Shown piece by piece: positions 30,402 to 40,680 of a stretch of 55,886 nucleotides of DNA; positions within the stretch are counted from its first letter, which is position 1; every line of letters begins with the position of its first letter. Where the stretch lies: the NCBI RefSeq assembly GCF_902809815.1, contig NZ_CADDIL010000003.1, positions 109,887-165,772 of the forward strand. The letters are read 5' to 3'. Under the pieces are notes generated by a model. The model was given only the letters and a program-made list of their open reading frames with translations, did not search any database and was not told where the DNA came from. Origin of the DNA: Spiroplasma endosymbiont of Danaus chrysippus. GTDB lineage: Bacteria > Bacillota_I > Bacilli_A > Mycoplasmatales > VBWQ01. The position numbers and the translations under genes were made by a program.

Positions 30402-31267
30402 GCTACTTGCTACTTGCTACTTAGCCCTTTTTACTAGACCATTAATTTAAAAAAAACTTGAATGTATTCGAAAAACAATTGTGTTATACAATTAACACTA
30501 ATTTTGACATGAAAGGATTTTTAATAATGGATAAAATTAAACAAATAGCATTAGTAATTAACAAGTTAAATATCAAACAAAAAATTCAAATTATTGATGA
30601 TAGCAAAAACCAATATTCAATTAGATATCTTTGCCAACATCTTCAACTAAACCGATCAACATATTATTTTGTAAAAAACAAACAAAACCCTATTAAAAAA
30701 GAAAAAAATCAAATTAGTAATTGTACACATAAATATCAAGAATTATGCCAACTTTTACTTGAATTTCATTTTACAAGAAAAGGACAAATTTATGGCTATT
30801 TACGAATTTTTTCAGCATTTAAAGAATGATTAAAACAATACAAACATATTATTTTAAATCTAGAATTATCAACAAAACAAATGCGAAAAATTATGAAAGA
30901 TCACAATCTTCAAGGATTAAAACAAACTAAAAATAACTATCCTAAAAACAAAAAAAATCCAAATAAGTGAATACCTACAATGGATAAAGTAAACAAAGAT
31001 TATAAAAGTACAACCTCTTCAAATCAAATTTGATCAATGGACACTAAACAAATAAATACTAAAGAAGGTTGATTATATCTTTTTGTAATTATTGATTTTT
31101 ATTCAAATAATATTGTAAGCTATAATACATGTTCAAACAAATCCTATCAAGATTTAATCCTTCCTGCACTTGAAAAAATAAATCAACAATTCTCTTGAAA
31201 CCAAGTAAAAAACGTTATTTTACACTCAGATAACGCCAACGAATTTTATTGTCAAGACATCACAAAT

Positions 31268-31297
31268 TGAGCTGCTGATAAGCAAATAATTTTAAGC
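31268..31297 (+). repeat. 30-bp target-site duplication, left copy
   Basis: Thirty bases (from TGAGCTGCTG to TTTTAAGC) that occur once in intact IS3 copies occur here and again at 32673-32702, on either side of the IS256 element. Confidence 0.85.
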
Positions 31298-32672
31298 GAG
31301 GCTTTTTAGTAATCTGTGTTTCTTTGTTTTACAAAGTACTAGTTCAGATTAATTCTGTCTTCAAATTTTATCATAAAATGAGCAATTGCTGTATTTCAAT
31401 TTTGAATAGGCAATGTTCATTTTTTTGTGATATTTTCAATTGCTAAGTAAAAAATTTTAAAAACTGCCATATCATTAGGAAAAACTTTTTTATTTCTAAT
31501 AACTTTTCGTAATTGGCTATTAACAGATTCAATAGCATTTGTAGTATAAATTACCCTTTTAATTTCTGCTGGATAACTAATAAAAACCATTAAATTTTCT
31601 CAATTTTTATATCAAGATTTAGCAATTTGTGGATATTGTTTATTTCATTTACTTTCAAATGATTCTAAAGCTTGCATTGCTTGTTCTTCACTACATGCTG
31701 TATAAATTGGCTTTAAATCGATAACTAGAGACTTTCGATGTTTGTATGAAACATATTTTAAGCTATTTCTAATTTGATGAACTATGCATAATTGATGTTC
31801 AGTTTTAGGATAAACTGATTGTATTGCCTCTGACATGCCTGTTAAATTATCACTACAAGCAATAAGAATATCATTTAAGCCTCGATTTTTCATTTCTGTA
31901 AAATTATTTAATCAGAATTTAGCACCTTCATTTTCACTAATTCATAAACCTAAAACATCTTTTTTACCTTCTAAATCAACTCCTAAAGCTATATAAACTG
32001 ATTTGTTAATAATACGTTTATCCTGACGTACTTTAACTACGATACAATCAAAATAAATGATTGGATAAACACTATCTAATGGACGATTTTGCCATGCTTT
32101 GACATCATCAATGACATCATCAGTAATTTGACTAATTACGCTTTCGCTAATATCTGCGCCATCATATAACTCTTGCAACTGCATTCTAATATCTGATAAA
32201 GTCATACCTTTTGCATATAGTGAAAGAACTTGTTGATCAAAACCATCAAATCTTCTCTGTCTTTTTGTGATTATTACTGGTTCAAAATTACTATTGCGAT
32301 CTCTTGGTACATCAATTTCAATTTTACCTTGTTGAGTTATTAATTTTTTTGATGTTGTACCATTACGAACATTGTCATTATTACTGCGTTGATTTCTTTC
32401 GTGTCCTAAATAATTTTGCATCTCAGAATTCAACATTTTTTCTACCAATCGTTTAGTTAATTCTTTATATAAGCCTCCCTCTTTAAAAACTGTTGTTAAA
32501 TCCTCAGTATTTTCTAATAATAAATCTACTGCTTTTGATATTGGATCATTGTTATTAAGATTATCTTTTTTAGCCATCTGTAACTCACTCTTTCTAGATA
32601 TATAAATTATATTTACTAGAATTAATTAAACATAGTTATTTTTGTAAGTCACACAGATTACTAAACATTCCC
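31298..32672 (-). mobile_element. IS256-family element, copy 2 (complete, 1375 bp)
   Basis: Terminal inverted repeats of about 22 bp with a shared inner TTTAGTAATCTGTGT; outer bases GGGAATG on the transposase 5' side and GAGGCTT on the other. It contains one intact transposase. The ends were set by comparing copies at 1, 32953, 51799 and 55356. Confidence 0.92.
31339..32577 (-). CDS. IS256-family transposase, intact
   Basis: 412 residues, typical IS256 length. DDE residues are in [17 protein letters not shown] and [11 protein letters not shown]. The N-terminal region ([18 protein letters not shown]) matches the conserved DNA-binding part. The A run that is short in copy 1 has seven A's here, and the frame runs to the C-terminus [12 protein letters not shown]. 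Start at 32577 behind GAAAGAGTGAG. This is the only fully visible intact copy in the window and could mobilise the broken ones. Confidence 0.93.
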
Positions 32673-32702
32673 TGAGCTGCTGATAAGCAAATAATTTTAA
32701 GC
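32673..32702 (+). repeat. 30-bp target-site duplication, right copy
   Basis: Exact repeat of 31268-31297, after which the IS3 copy B sequence continues normally. Confidence 0.85.
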
Positions 32703-32952
32703 AAAAAACAACCTTATGATATTGGTGGCAATGTAATATCTGAAAACTGATTTTCTCATTTATCTCAAGAATGACTACCTAAAGGTTCAAATCAATATTT
32801 TTCTCTCAATGAAGCTATAAATGATGTAAACCAATATATTATGTTTTATAATTACGAAAGAATACATTCTAAATTTCTAAAACCACCAATTTCACAAATA
32901 AAAATTTAAAACTGTCTATCCAAAAGTGGTCCAGTATTTAGGGCTAACCACC

Positions 32953-33016
32953 ATATTTACTAGAATTAATTAAACATAGTTATTTTTGTAAGTCACACAG
33001 ATTACTAAACATTCCC
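32953..33016 (-). mobile_element. IS256 scrap (transposase-side end, 64 bp)
   Basis: Matches the first 64 bp of the IS256 leader, ending at the GGGAATG terminus (minus strand). IS3 copy B ends exactly where the scrap begins. The rest of that IS256 is missing. Confidence 0.85.
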
Positions 33017-33160
33017 TTTATTTGCTTTAATATTTTTTCTTAACAATAGATTATTTTAAAAAAATTATTTATATAGTTAACTTTTTTATAATAAAATTTG
33101 AATATGTAATTAATTTGTATCAATAAATATATAAGAAAAGGTTATATATTTAAGTGTTTT

Positions 33161-34202
33161 TTAATTTAAAGGTACACATTCAAGTACAAAGTCTCTAATT
33201 TTTTTATTAATATCCTTAGTGTTTTTTAATTCTTTTTCTAGTTTTTCTACAGTGTTTTTACAATCTTGTATTATTTTTTTTTAGTTCTTCAATGTTTTCT
33301 TTTGTAAGTTTTAATTGTTTTTCTAATTTTTCTTTATCATATTGAGATTGTTTTAGTTCTTTTTCTAATTTTTGGTTTTTATTTATATAATCTTTAATTC
33401 TTTTTCTAATTGTGTTTTACTTTCTGTATTTTCTTGTATTATTTTTTGTAAATATCTAATATTTTTTTCTGTTTCTTTTAATTGTTGTTCTAATTTTTCT
33501 TTAATACCTTTAGATTCTCTTAATTCTGCTGCTTGTTTTGCTATAGTATATCTAGATTTTCTTAATTCTTCTTCTAAATTTTCATTATTATTTTTATAAT
33601 CTTTAAGTTCTGTTTCTAGTTTTTCTTTATCATTTTCTACTTCTTTTAATTTTGTTTCCAGTTTTATATTATTATCTTGAATTTCTTTTAGTTCTTCTTC
33701 TAGTTTTTCTTTATTATCCATGTAATCTTGGATTATTTGTTGTAAATGTACAATACTTTCTGTTGCTTCTTTTAAGTTTGTTTCTAATTTTGTATTTTTA
33801 TCTTCAATTTCTTTTAGTTCTTCTTCTAATCTTTCTTTACTATTTCTAGAATTTTTAAGTTCTGTTTCTAGTTTTTCTTTACTGTCTTGAAATTGTTTTA
33901 ATTGTGCTTCTAATTCTTTTTTTATTGTTTTTTGAATCATTTAATTCTGTTTCTAATTTTGTATTATTATCTTGAATTTTTTTTAATTCTTCTTTTAGTT
34001 CTTTAACTTTATATTCAAAATTTTTGTTTTCTTTTACTGATTTTGTATAAAGATTGCTTATTTCGTCTAATTTATTACATGTTTCTTGTAATTTTTTATT
34101 TAATTTCTCAATTTTTTTATCACATTTATTGCTAGTGGTAATACCTCATCAACTATCAACATCAGATTTTTTTACTATATTTTTATCTTTATCATTTATC
34201 AT
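33161..34202 (-). pseudogene. Long coiled-coil protein, frameshifted three times
   Basis: The gene starts at 34202 after AAAAAGGGGTA. The product would be about 345 residues of nearly continuous heptad-like Leu/Glu/Lys repeats (for example KEKLEEELKEIQDNN), starting with a short polar head (VDSWWGITTSNKC). The frame shifts near 33935, 33385 and 33280, each within or next to a run of A's. No signal peptide or membrane anchor. Coiled-coil proteins of this type in Spiroplasma may be cytoskeletal or surface factors, but nothing here decides that. Phase variation by slippage is an alternative to decay. Confidence 0.65.
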
Positions 34203-34779
34203 TTTTAAAGTACCCCTTTTTAAATATAAATATTTATTTTTAATAATTGAGATTTATTAAAATATTTTTAATTAAATTTTCATTTATTTTTTCTTATAAA
34301 TTAAAAAAATAAATATATTTAAACTAATATTATTAATGTTTTAATTTAAATAAAAGTAGTTGACTAATAAGTCAGTAATAAATTTTATTTTTTTAAATTA
34401 CTTTAAATAAATCTCAAATAAAGTTTATATGTGAAAAAATCAATATACAATATATTTTTTCAAAGATAAAATTAAATAAAAAAAACTATTGATTTGATTT
34501 TAATCAAATTAATAAAAACATCTATAAGTTTTATTTTAATATATAATTTTTCATATATGAAAATAACTTAAATGATATTTAACATTAAAAAAAACATTTT
34601 TTTAATTTTCATAAAGCAAAAATAGTTTACAAAAAATATTAACTAGATATAGTAAATTATTATTTTTTTAACAATAATATCTGTATACTAAAATTATATG
34701 AAAAATAAAATAGTATTTTACACAAAAATGTTAACACTATATAATAAGAGTTTTTATTAATATAAAAAAGGAGTAAGAA
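34203..34779. other. AT-rich intergenic region before obgE
   Basis: About 575 bp, over 85% A/T by eye, without a frame of credible length on either strand. It should contain promoters for obgE and for the divergent coiled-coil gene. No distinct hairpin or repeat stands out. Confidence 0.5.
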
Positions 34780-36066
34780 ATGCGTTTTATAGATGTAACA
34801 AAATTAAAAGTTACTGCCGGCAAAGGCGGTGATGGTGTTGTTGCTTTTCGTCGTGAACTTTATGTAGCCAAAGGTGGTCCATCTGGTGGAGATGGAGGAA
34901 GAGGCGGTAATATTATCTTTATTGGTGATTCAGGTATGAATACTCTATTAGACTTACGTAAAAATAAAGAGATAACTGCTGAAGATGGTAAAAATGGTGC
35001 ACCCAAAAATATGCATGGACGTAAAGGAACCAATACTTATGTAAAAGTTCCATTAGGTACTATTATTAGAGATAACAAAACTCAAAATATTCTTGGTGAT
35101 ATTATTAAAGATAAACAAGAAGTAATAATTGCTGCCGGTGGTCTTGGTGGACGAGGAAATGCTCGTTTTGCTTCGGCAATAAATCGAGTACCTAAAATAT
35201 GTGAAAAAGGAATGCCTGGACAACATTTTGAAATAATTTGTGAGTTGAAATTATTGGCCAATGCCGGATTAGTTGGGTTGCCTAACGCCGGTAAATCAAC
35301 ATTATTAGGAGCTATTTCTGCTTCAACTCCAACAGTTGCTGATTATCCTTTTACTACTCTTAATCCACATTTAGGTGTTGTTAGAGTTGATAAAAATAAT
35401 AATTTTGTTATGGCGGATTTGCCTGGATTAATAGCAGGAGCTAGTTTAGGAAAAGGACTAGGTTTACAGTTTTTGCGTCATATTGAACGTTGTCAAGTTT
35501 TAGTACATATGATTGATATTAGTGATAAAACTCAAGATCATTTTTTAAATTATCAATTAATTATGAGTGAATTAGAAAGTTATAATAAAGATTTGACAAA
35601 AAAACCGCATTTAATTGTTGCAAATAAAATTGATTTACCAGATGCACAAACTAATTTAGAGAAATTAAAAGAACAAATTAAATTACCAATAATTGCAATT
35701 TCTGCTATGAAACATATTAGTTTGGATATATTAATTAAAGATATTGCTAAAGCTGTTGAAAAAGAACAACTGCATCAAGTTAATAATAATGAAAATAATG
35801 AAGAACATATCCTTTATGAATATATTAATAAAGAAGAAGTTCCACAAGTTATTATTACTAAATTTGCAAATAATCAATGAACTATTTCTGGTAAAACCGT
35901 TGAAGTAATATATCAAAAAAATCCTTTAAATAATTATCATAATATTTTATTATTTAAAATTAAATTACAAGATTTAGGAATTTATGATGAATTAAGAAAG
36001 CAAGGAATAAAAAAAGGTGATCATGTTAAGATTTTTAATTATGATATGATTTGAGAAGAAGAATAA
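34780..36066 (+). CDS. obgE: GTPase ObgE/CgtA
   Basis: 428 residues. The N-terminal Obg domain (1-158) has the glycine-rich strands (KGGDGVVAFRRE, GGPSGGDGGRGG). The G domain follows with G1 GLPNAGKST, G3 DLPGLIAGA and G4 NKID. The C-terminal OCT domain is from about 345. The protein helps large ribosomal subunit assembly and stress control. The start follows AAAAAGGAGTAAG. It is the first gene of the run obgE-rmuC-nadE-yebC-ruvA, with short gaps, so the genes are probably cotranscribed. Confidence 0.96.
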
Positions 36067-36090
36067 AAAAAGGGCAAAGGAAAATAGGAA

Positions 36091-37182
36091 ATGGAAATAG
36101 TAATTAGTTTATTGGTAGTTATTTTAATTATTAGTAGTATTGGTGGCTTAATAATTTATATGCAAATTAAAAAAAGTCAGAAGGTTACTAGCGACCCAAT
36201 TGCACAAGACTTTTTAAAAATGCAAGTAGAAACTTTAAAAGAACAATTAAATGATTTTAAAACATCATGAAATGGTTCAGATCGTGATAAAACCGAAAAA
36301 TTAATTAATTTAATGAGTAATATTGATAATTTTCAAAAAAATTTAGATAAAAAAGAAGATGATTATAAACGCAATGCTGATGTCATTCAAAGACAAGTAG
36401 TAGATGTTATTAAAAATTTAGCAAAGTTACAAGAATCATCAACTGTTTTAGGAAAAATTAATGATAATATTCAAAGTTTACAAGAAGTTTTTATTAATAC
36501 TAAAAAACGTGGTAATGTTGGTGAATTTGTTTTAGAAAAAATTTTGACTAATATGTTGGGTTCAAATCAAAAATTATGAGAACGACAATATACAACAATT
36601 GATGGCAAAGTTGTTGATGCCTATGTAAAAACAGATTCTGAAAAAGAGGGAATTGCTATTGATTCAAAGTTTTCAATTGATAACTATCAAAGGTATTTAG
36701 TAAGTGAAGATATTAAAGTTAAACAAAATTATTTAAAAGATTTTCGTAATGATATTCGTAAACGAATTGATGAAGTTGGAAAATATATTAATATTAAAAA
36801 TAAGATTTCTAGCGCAGTAATGTTTATTCCTTCTGAAGAAATATTTGCTTTTATTTACGCACAATTTGCTGATGATATTGTTGAATATGCTTTTAAGAAA
36901 CGTGTTTGAATTACCTCTCCTACTACTTTATCTGCTGTTTTATTTACAGTTGATAAAAATCGTAAAGACATTGATTTTAATAAAAATTTAGAAAAAATGG
37001 CAAAAAAATTACGTTTATTCAAAGATGATTTTGATCGTTGGGTTGATAGATGAGAAAAAGTTAAGGCTGGTTTTGATACAACTAATAAAGCCATTGAAAC
37101 TTTAGATAAAACCCATAATAAAATTGCTGGACATTATAACAATATTTTTGAAATGTCTGAAGAAATAAAAGAGAGTGAATAA
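36091..37182 (+). CDS. rmuC: DNA recombination protein RmuC
   Basis: 363 residues. One N-terminal membrane segment (1-25), a helical coiled region (40-135), then the nuclease-like RmuC domain: KKRGNVGEFVLEKILTNML, IDSKFSIDNYQRY, and MFIPSEEIFAFIY. RmuC proteins limit inversions or rearrangements between short inverted repeats in E. coli. It starts 24 bp after obgE behind AAAGGAAAA, and ends 2 bp before nadE. Confidence 0.9.
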
Positions 37183-37184
37183 TT

Positions 37185-37931
37185 ATGAATTTAGAACAAT
37201 ATTTAGATGAAATTATTAAATTTTTACAAAGTGAAGTAAAAAAAGCAAATGCCAAAGGTTTAATTGTTGGTTTAAGTGGTGGTGTTGACTCAGCAGTAGT
37301 AGCATTATTGATTAAAAAAGCTTTTCCTAATAATCATTTAGCATTAATTATGCCTTGTTTTTCACCAGATATTGATTTAGAATATGCAAATAATTTAGTT
37401 AATATTCATAAATTAAATGCCAAAGTAGTTAATTTAAATAATGTTTTTTTAAGTTTTAAAAAAACATTAGAAACTGAAATTAATATAGAAAAATTAAAGT
37501 TAATTTTAGGCAATTTAAAAGCTAGATTAAGAATGAATACTCTTTATGCATATGCACAAAATCATAATTATTTAGTTGTAGGAACAGATAATAGTGATGA
37601 ATGACACATTGGTTATTTTACTAAATATGGTGATGGTGGTGTTGATTTATTACCAATTATTCATTTGTTAAAAAAAGATGTTTTTGCTGCAGCAAAGATA
37701 TTAAAAGTTAGTGAAGAGATCATTATTCGTAAGCCAACTGCTGGTTTATGAGATGGACAAACTGATGAAATGGAAATGCAATTTAAGTATGAACAATTAG
37801 ATCAATATTTACTAGGAAATAAATCATTAATACCATCATCAGTAATTAATAAAATTGAATTTATGCATCAGAATAGTGCACACAAAAGAATACCTGTACC
37901 GCAAGCTCCGAAATGAACAAGAAAAAAATAA
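37185..37931 (+). CDS. nadE: NH3-dependent NAD+ synthetase
   Basis: 248 residues. It makes NAD from nicotinate adenine dinucleotide, ammonia and ATP. The PP-loop is [10 protein letters not shown] (residues 28-37). The NAD-substrate part has [20 protein letters not shown] and the C-terminal loop [15 protein letters not shown]. No glutaminase domain, so it uses free ammonia as in most Mollicutes. It follows rmuC by 2 bp (RBS within the rmuC 3' end). Confidence 0.95.
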
Positions 37932-37943
37932 AGGAATGAGAAT

Positions 37944-38666
37944 ATGGCTGGACATTCACAATATGCAAATATTAAACATCGTAAAGATGCCCAAGATAAC
38001 AAACGTGGTAAAATTTTTCAAAAATTATCAAGAGAAATTTATGTTGCTGTTAAATTAGGTGGTGCAAATGTTGAAAATAATCCGCGATTGAAATTAATGT
38101 TAGAAAAAGCACTACGTATAAATATGCCAAAGGATAATATTAATCGTGCTATTAATAAAGCTAGTAATAAAAATGAAACAACTAATTATGAAGCAGTCAC
38201 TTATGAAGGATATGGACCAAGTAATATTGCCATAATTATTCATTGTTTAACTGATAATAAAAATCGAACTGCAAGTAATATTCGAAGTTATTTTAATAAA
38301 TTGGGTGGTCATTTAGCTGCTACTAATTCTGTTCAATATTTATTTCAAACAACTGGGGTAATTCAATTTTCAAGTTTATTATCAGTTGAAGAAATTTTGG
38401 AGTTAATAATTGATTTTGAAATTTTTAATATTGAAAAAAATGAAGATATCATTGATATTGAAGTTAATCCTAAACAGTTAAATGCTGTAATTAATTTATT
38501 AGAAAAAAATAATATTAATGATTTTATTACTAATGAAATTGTTAATATTCCCCATGAATTGATTACCATTACTGATCAACAACAAATTAAATTAATTGAT
38601 ATATTGTTAGAAACAATTGAAAATGATGATGATGTTCTTTCAATTGAACATAATTTTAAAAAATAA
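37944..38666 (+). CDS. yebC: YebC/PmpR-family protein
   Basis: 240 residues, typical for the family. The conserved N-terminus MAGHSQYANIKHRKDAQD and the block YEGYGPSNIAIIIHCLTDNKNRT are present. YebC proteins act as transcription regulators or, as recently shown for some members, as ribosome-associated factors that relieve stalling at proline runs. The start follows GGAATGAGA. It is placed before ruvA, an arrangement common in bacteria (yebC-ruvC-ruvA-ruvB). Confidence 0.94.
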   Translation: MAGHSQYANIKHRKDAQDNKRGKIFQKLSREIYVAVKLGGANVENNPRLKLMLEKALRINMPKDNINRAINKASNKNETTNYEAVTYEGYGPSNIAIIIHCLTDNKNRTASNIRSYFNKLGGHLAATNSVQYLFQTTGVIQFSSLLSVEEILELIIDFEIFNIEKNEDIIDIEVNPKQLNAVINLLEKNNINDFITNEIVNIPHELITITDQQQIKLIDILLETIENDDDVLSIEHNFKK

Positions 38667-38675
38667 AAAGGTTTA

Positions 38676-38690
38676 TTTTTTTTTTTTTTT
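38676..38690 (+). repeat. T15 homopolymer between yebC and ruvA
   Basis: Fifteen T's in a row, ten bases after the yebC stop. It lies upstream of the broken ruvA. Long runs like this vary in length and could alter transcription read-through. Confidence 0.8.
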
Positions 38691-38730
38691 CATCTAATTA
38701 ATAGTAAGAATAGAAAAGGAGGAATAAGTC

Positions 38731-38975
38731 ATGGATGAATATTTTTAGGTATTATTAAAGAATTTTATGAAAATAAAATTATTTTTGAATGTAATGATCA
38801 TGGATATATTATTGAAGGTGTTAATTTACAAACATTACCATTAAATATTAAAGTGAAAATTTATGTTTATTTTCATCAAAAACCAACTTATGAACAATTT
38901 TTTGGGTTTGTATCAAAACCAATAAAAACCTTTTTTATTCACTTACTTAATATTAGTAATATTGGACCAAAAACT
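38731..38975 (+). pseudogene. ruvA: ruvA, frameshifted and cut by IS3
   Basis: The start is behind AAAGGAGGA. After MDEYF the frame stops at a run of five T's; with six T's it would continue LGIIKEFYENKIIFECNDHGYIIEG (in two parts: LGIIKEFYENK and HGYIIEG), VKIYVYFHQKPTYEQFFGF and ISNIGPKT, which is the RuvA N-terminal OB-fold and first helix-hairpin-helix. The gene is then cut by IS3 copy C after about 80 codons. The missing part includes the second HhH and the RuvB-binding domain. No ruvB is seen beyond the insertion, so RuvAB branch migration may be lost in this strain. Confidence 0.85.
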
Positions 38976-40115
38976 GGTGGTTAGCCCTAAATACTGGACC
39001 ACTTTTGGATAGACAGTTTTAAATTTTTATTTGTGAAATTGGTGGTTTTAGAAATTTAGAATGTATTCTTTCGTAATTATAAAACATAATATATTGGTTT
39101 ACATCATTTATAGCTTCATTGAGAGAAAAATATTGATTTGAACCTTTAGGTAGTCATTCTTGAGATAAATGAGAAAATCAGTTTTCAGATATTACATTGC
39201 CACCAATATCATAAGGTTGTTTTTTGCTTAAAATTATTTGCTTATCAGCAGCTCAATTTGTGATGTCTTGACAATAAAATTCGTTGGCGTTATCTGAGTG
39301 TAAAATAACGTTTTTTACTTGGTTTCAAGAGAATTGTTGATTTATTTTTTCAAGTGCAGGAAGGATTAAATCTTGATAGGATTTGTTTGAACATGTATTA
39401 TAGCTTACAATATTATTTGAATAAAAATCAATAATTACAAAAAGATATAATCAACCTTCTTTAGTATTTATTTGTTTAGTGTCCATTGATCAAATTTGAT
39501 TTGAAGAGGTTGTACTTTTATAATCTTTGTTTACTTTATCCATTGTAGGTATTCACTTATTTGGATTTTTTTTGTTTTTAGGATAGTTATTTTTAGTTTG
39601 TTTTAATCCTTGAAGATTGTGATCTTTCATAATTTTTCGCATTTGTTTTGTTGATAATTCTAGATTTAAAATAATATGTTTGTATTGTTTTAATCATTCT
39701 TTAAATGCTGAAAAAATTCGTAAATAGCCATAAATTTGTCCTTTTCTTGTAAAATGAAATTCAAGTAAAAGTTGGCATAATTCTTGATATTTATGTGTAC
39801 AATTACTAATTTGATTTTTTTCTTTTTTAATAGGGTTTTGTTTGTTTTTTACAAAATAATATGTTGATCGGTTTAGTTGAAGATGTTGGCAAAGATATCT
39901 AATTGAATATTGGTTTTTGCTATCATCAATAATTTGAATTTTTTGTTTGATATTTAACTTGTTAATTACTAATGCTATTTGTTTAATTTTATCCATTATT
40001 AAAAATCCTTTCATGTCAAAATTAGTGTTAATTGTATAACACAATTGTTTTTCGAATACATTCAAGTTTTTTTTTAAATTAATGGTCTAGTAAAAAGGGC
40101 TAAGTAGCAAGTAGC
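38976..40115 (-). mobile_element. IS3-family element, copy C
   Basis: About 1.14 kb, nearly identical to copy A. GGTGGTTAGCCC at the left end and two AAGTAGC heptamers at the right end. Left flank is ruvA; right flank is an unrelated membrane-protein remnant, so the two flanks do not rejoin into one gene. Confidence 0.9.
39019..40065 (-). CDS. IS3-family transposase (copy C)
   Basis: 348 residues from the first ATG, or 325 from the better-supplied ATG at 39996. Same DDE residues and open frame as copy A. Confidence 0.87.
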
Positions 40116-40466
40116 CATATTAATATTATTATCAGAGCAATATTTTTTTAATTGACAATAAGAATTTTTATCAATAAATAATTTTAATTTAATTTTTTTA
40201 AATTTAATTTTTTTATTTTTTCTTTTAATTTTTAATTTGTTTTTTATACTGTTTCAAAATCTAAATTCTGGATGTTGATTTTTATATATAATCATACATC
40301 CTATAAAAGTTCCAATAATAGGTAATGAAATAGTTAATAAAAAAATACCAAAAACTTTATTTTTTTACATAAAACTATTCCTTGCATAATTGGTACAAAT
40401 AAAACAATACCACCAAATATTAAAACTGCTAATGATATAATTGCTCAGTTGGCATATATTTATAAT
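40116..40466 (-). pseudogene. Small membrane protein remnant, frameshifted
   Basis: Two hydrophobic helices (AIISLAVLIFGGIVLFV and GIFLLTISLPIIGTFIG) are followed by a very basic tail containing NQHPEFRFWNSIKNK. The start region near 40460 and the junction between the helices (near 40370, a run of T's) are shifted in frame. The 3' end is cut by IS3 copy C. Helix-plus-basic-tail proteins of this kind are common in Spiroplasma filamentous phages, but no specific match can be claimed. It shares a 73-bp segment with the transposase pseudogene at 40681. Confidence 0.5.
40212..40284 (-). repeat. 73-bp inverted duplicate (copy 1)
   Basis: Exact reverse complement of 41174-41246. It encodes the same peptide in both places (NQHPEFRFWNSIKNKLK), once in the basic tail of the membrane-protein remnant and once in the transposase remnant. 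Confidence 0.85.
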
Positions 40467-40518
40467 TCCTTTTCTATTTATATTTTTCTTTATTGTACAT
40501 TATTTTATTAAAAAAAGA

Positions 40519-40544
40519 AAAGATAACTAATAAAAGTTATCTTT
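40519..40544. terminator. Hairpin between two pseudogenes
   Basis: AAAGATAACT pairs with AGTTATCTTT around a 6-base loop. Flanking T and A runs are short. The remaining sequence between 40467 and 40680 shows no gene. Confidence 0.55.
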
Positions 40545-40680
40545 AAACGTTGCAATAGATTTGCTAGTTATTTCAATTGTTCTTTAACATTATACTCTAA
40601 AACCAAACATTTTTCAAGAATATTTTAACAAATTTGTTAGAATAGTTAGGATAAAAAAATAAATAGAAAGGTGTTAAAAA

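Larger units (their letters stand above)
30458..32908 (+). pseudogene. IS3-family transposase (copy B), interrupted
   Basis: The same protein as in copy A, broken by IS256 after the HSDNANEF block at 31298 and resuming near 32673. The final catalytic Glu (ISENWF) lies on the far side, so this copy cannot make active transposase. Apart from the insertion the frame is open. Confidence 0.88.
30402..32952 (+). mobile_element. IS3-family element, copy B, itself split by IS256
   Basis: Same ends as copies A, C and D, with three GCTACTT heptamers at the left and GGGCTAACCACC at the right. It is interrupted at 31298-32672 by a complete IS256-type element with a 30-bp duplication. Left flank is the portal-like gene; right flank is a 64-bp IS256 scrap. 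Confidence 0.88.

Noticed and set aside
36861-36880. Second hammerhead core (CTGATGA in rmuC)
   Set aside because: It is coding sequence for Ala-Asp-Asp and no GAAA or stems surround it.
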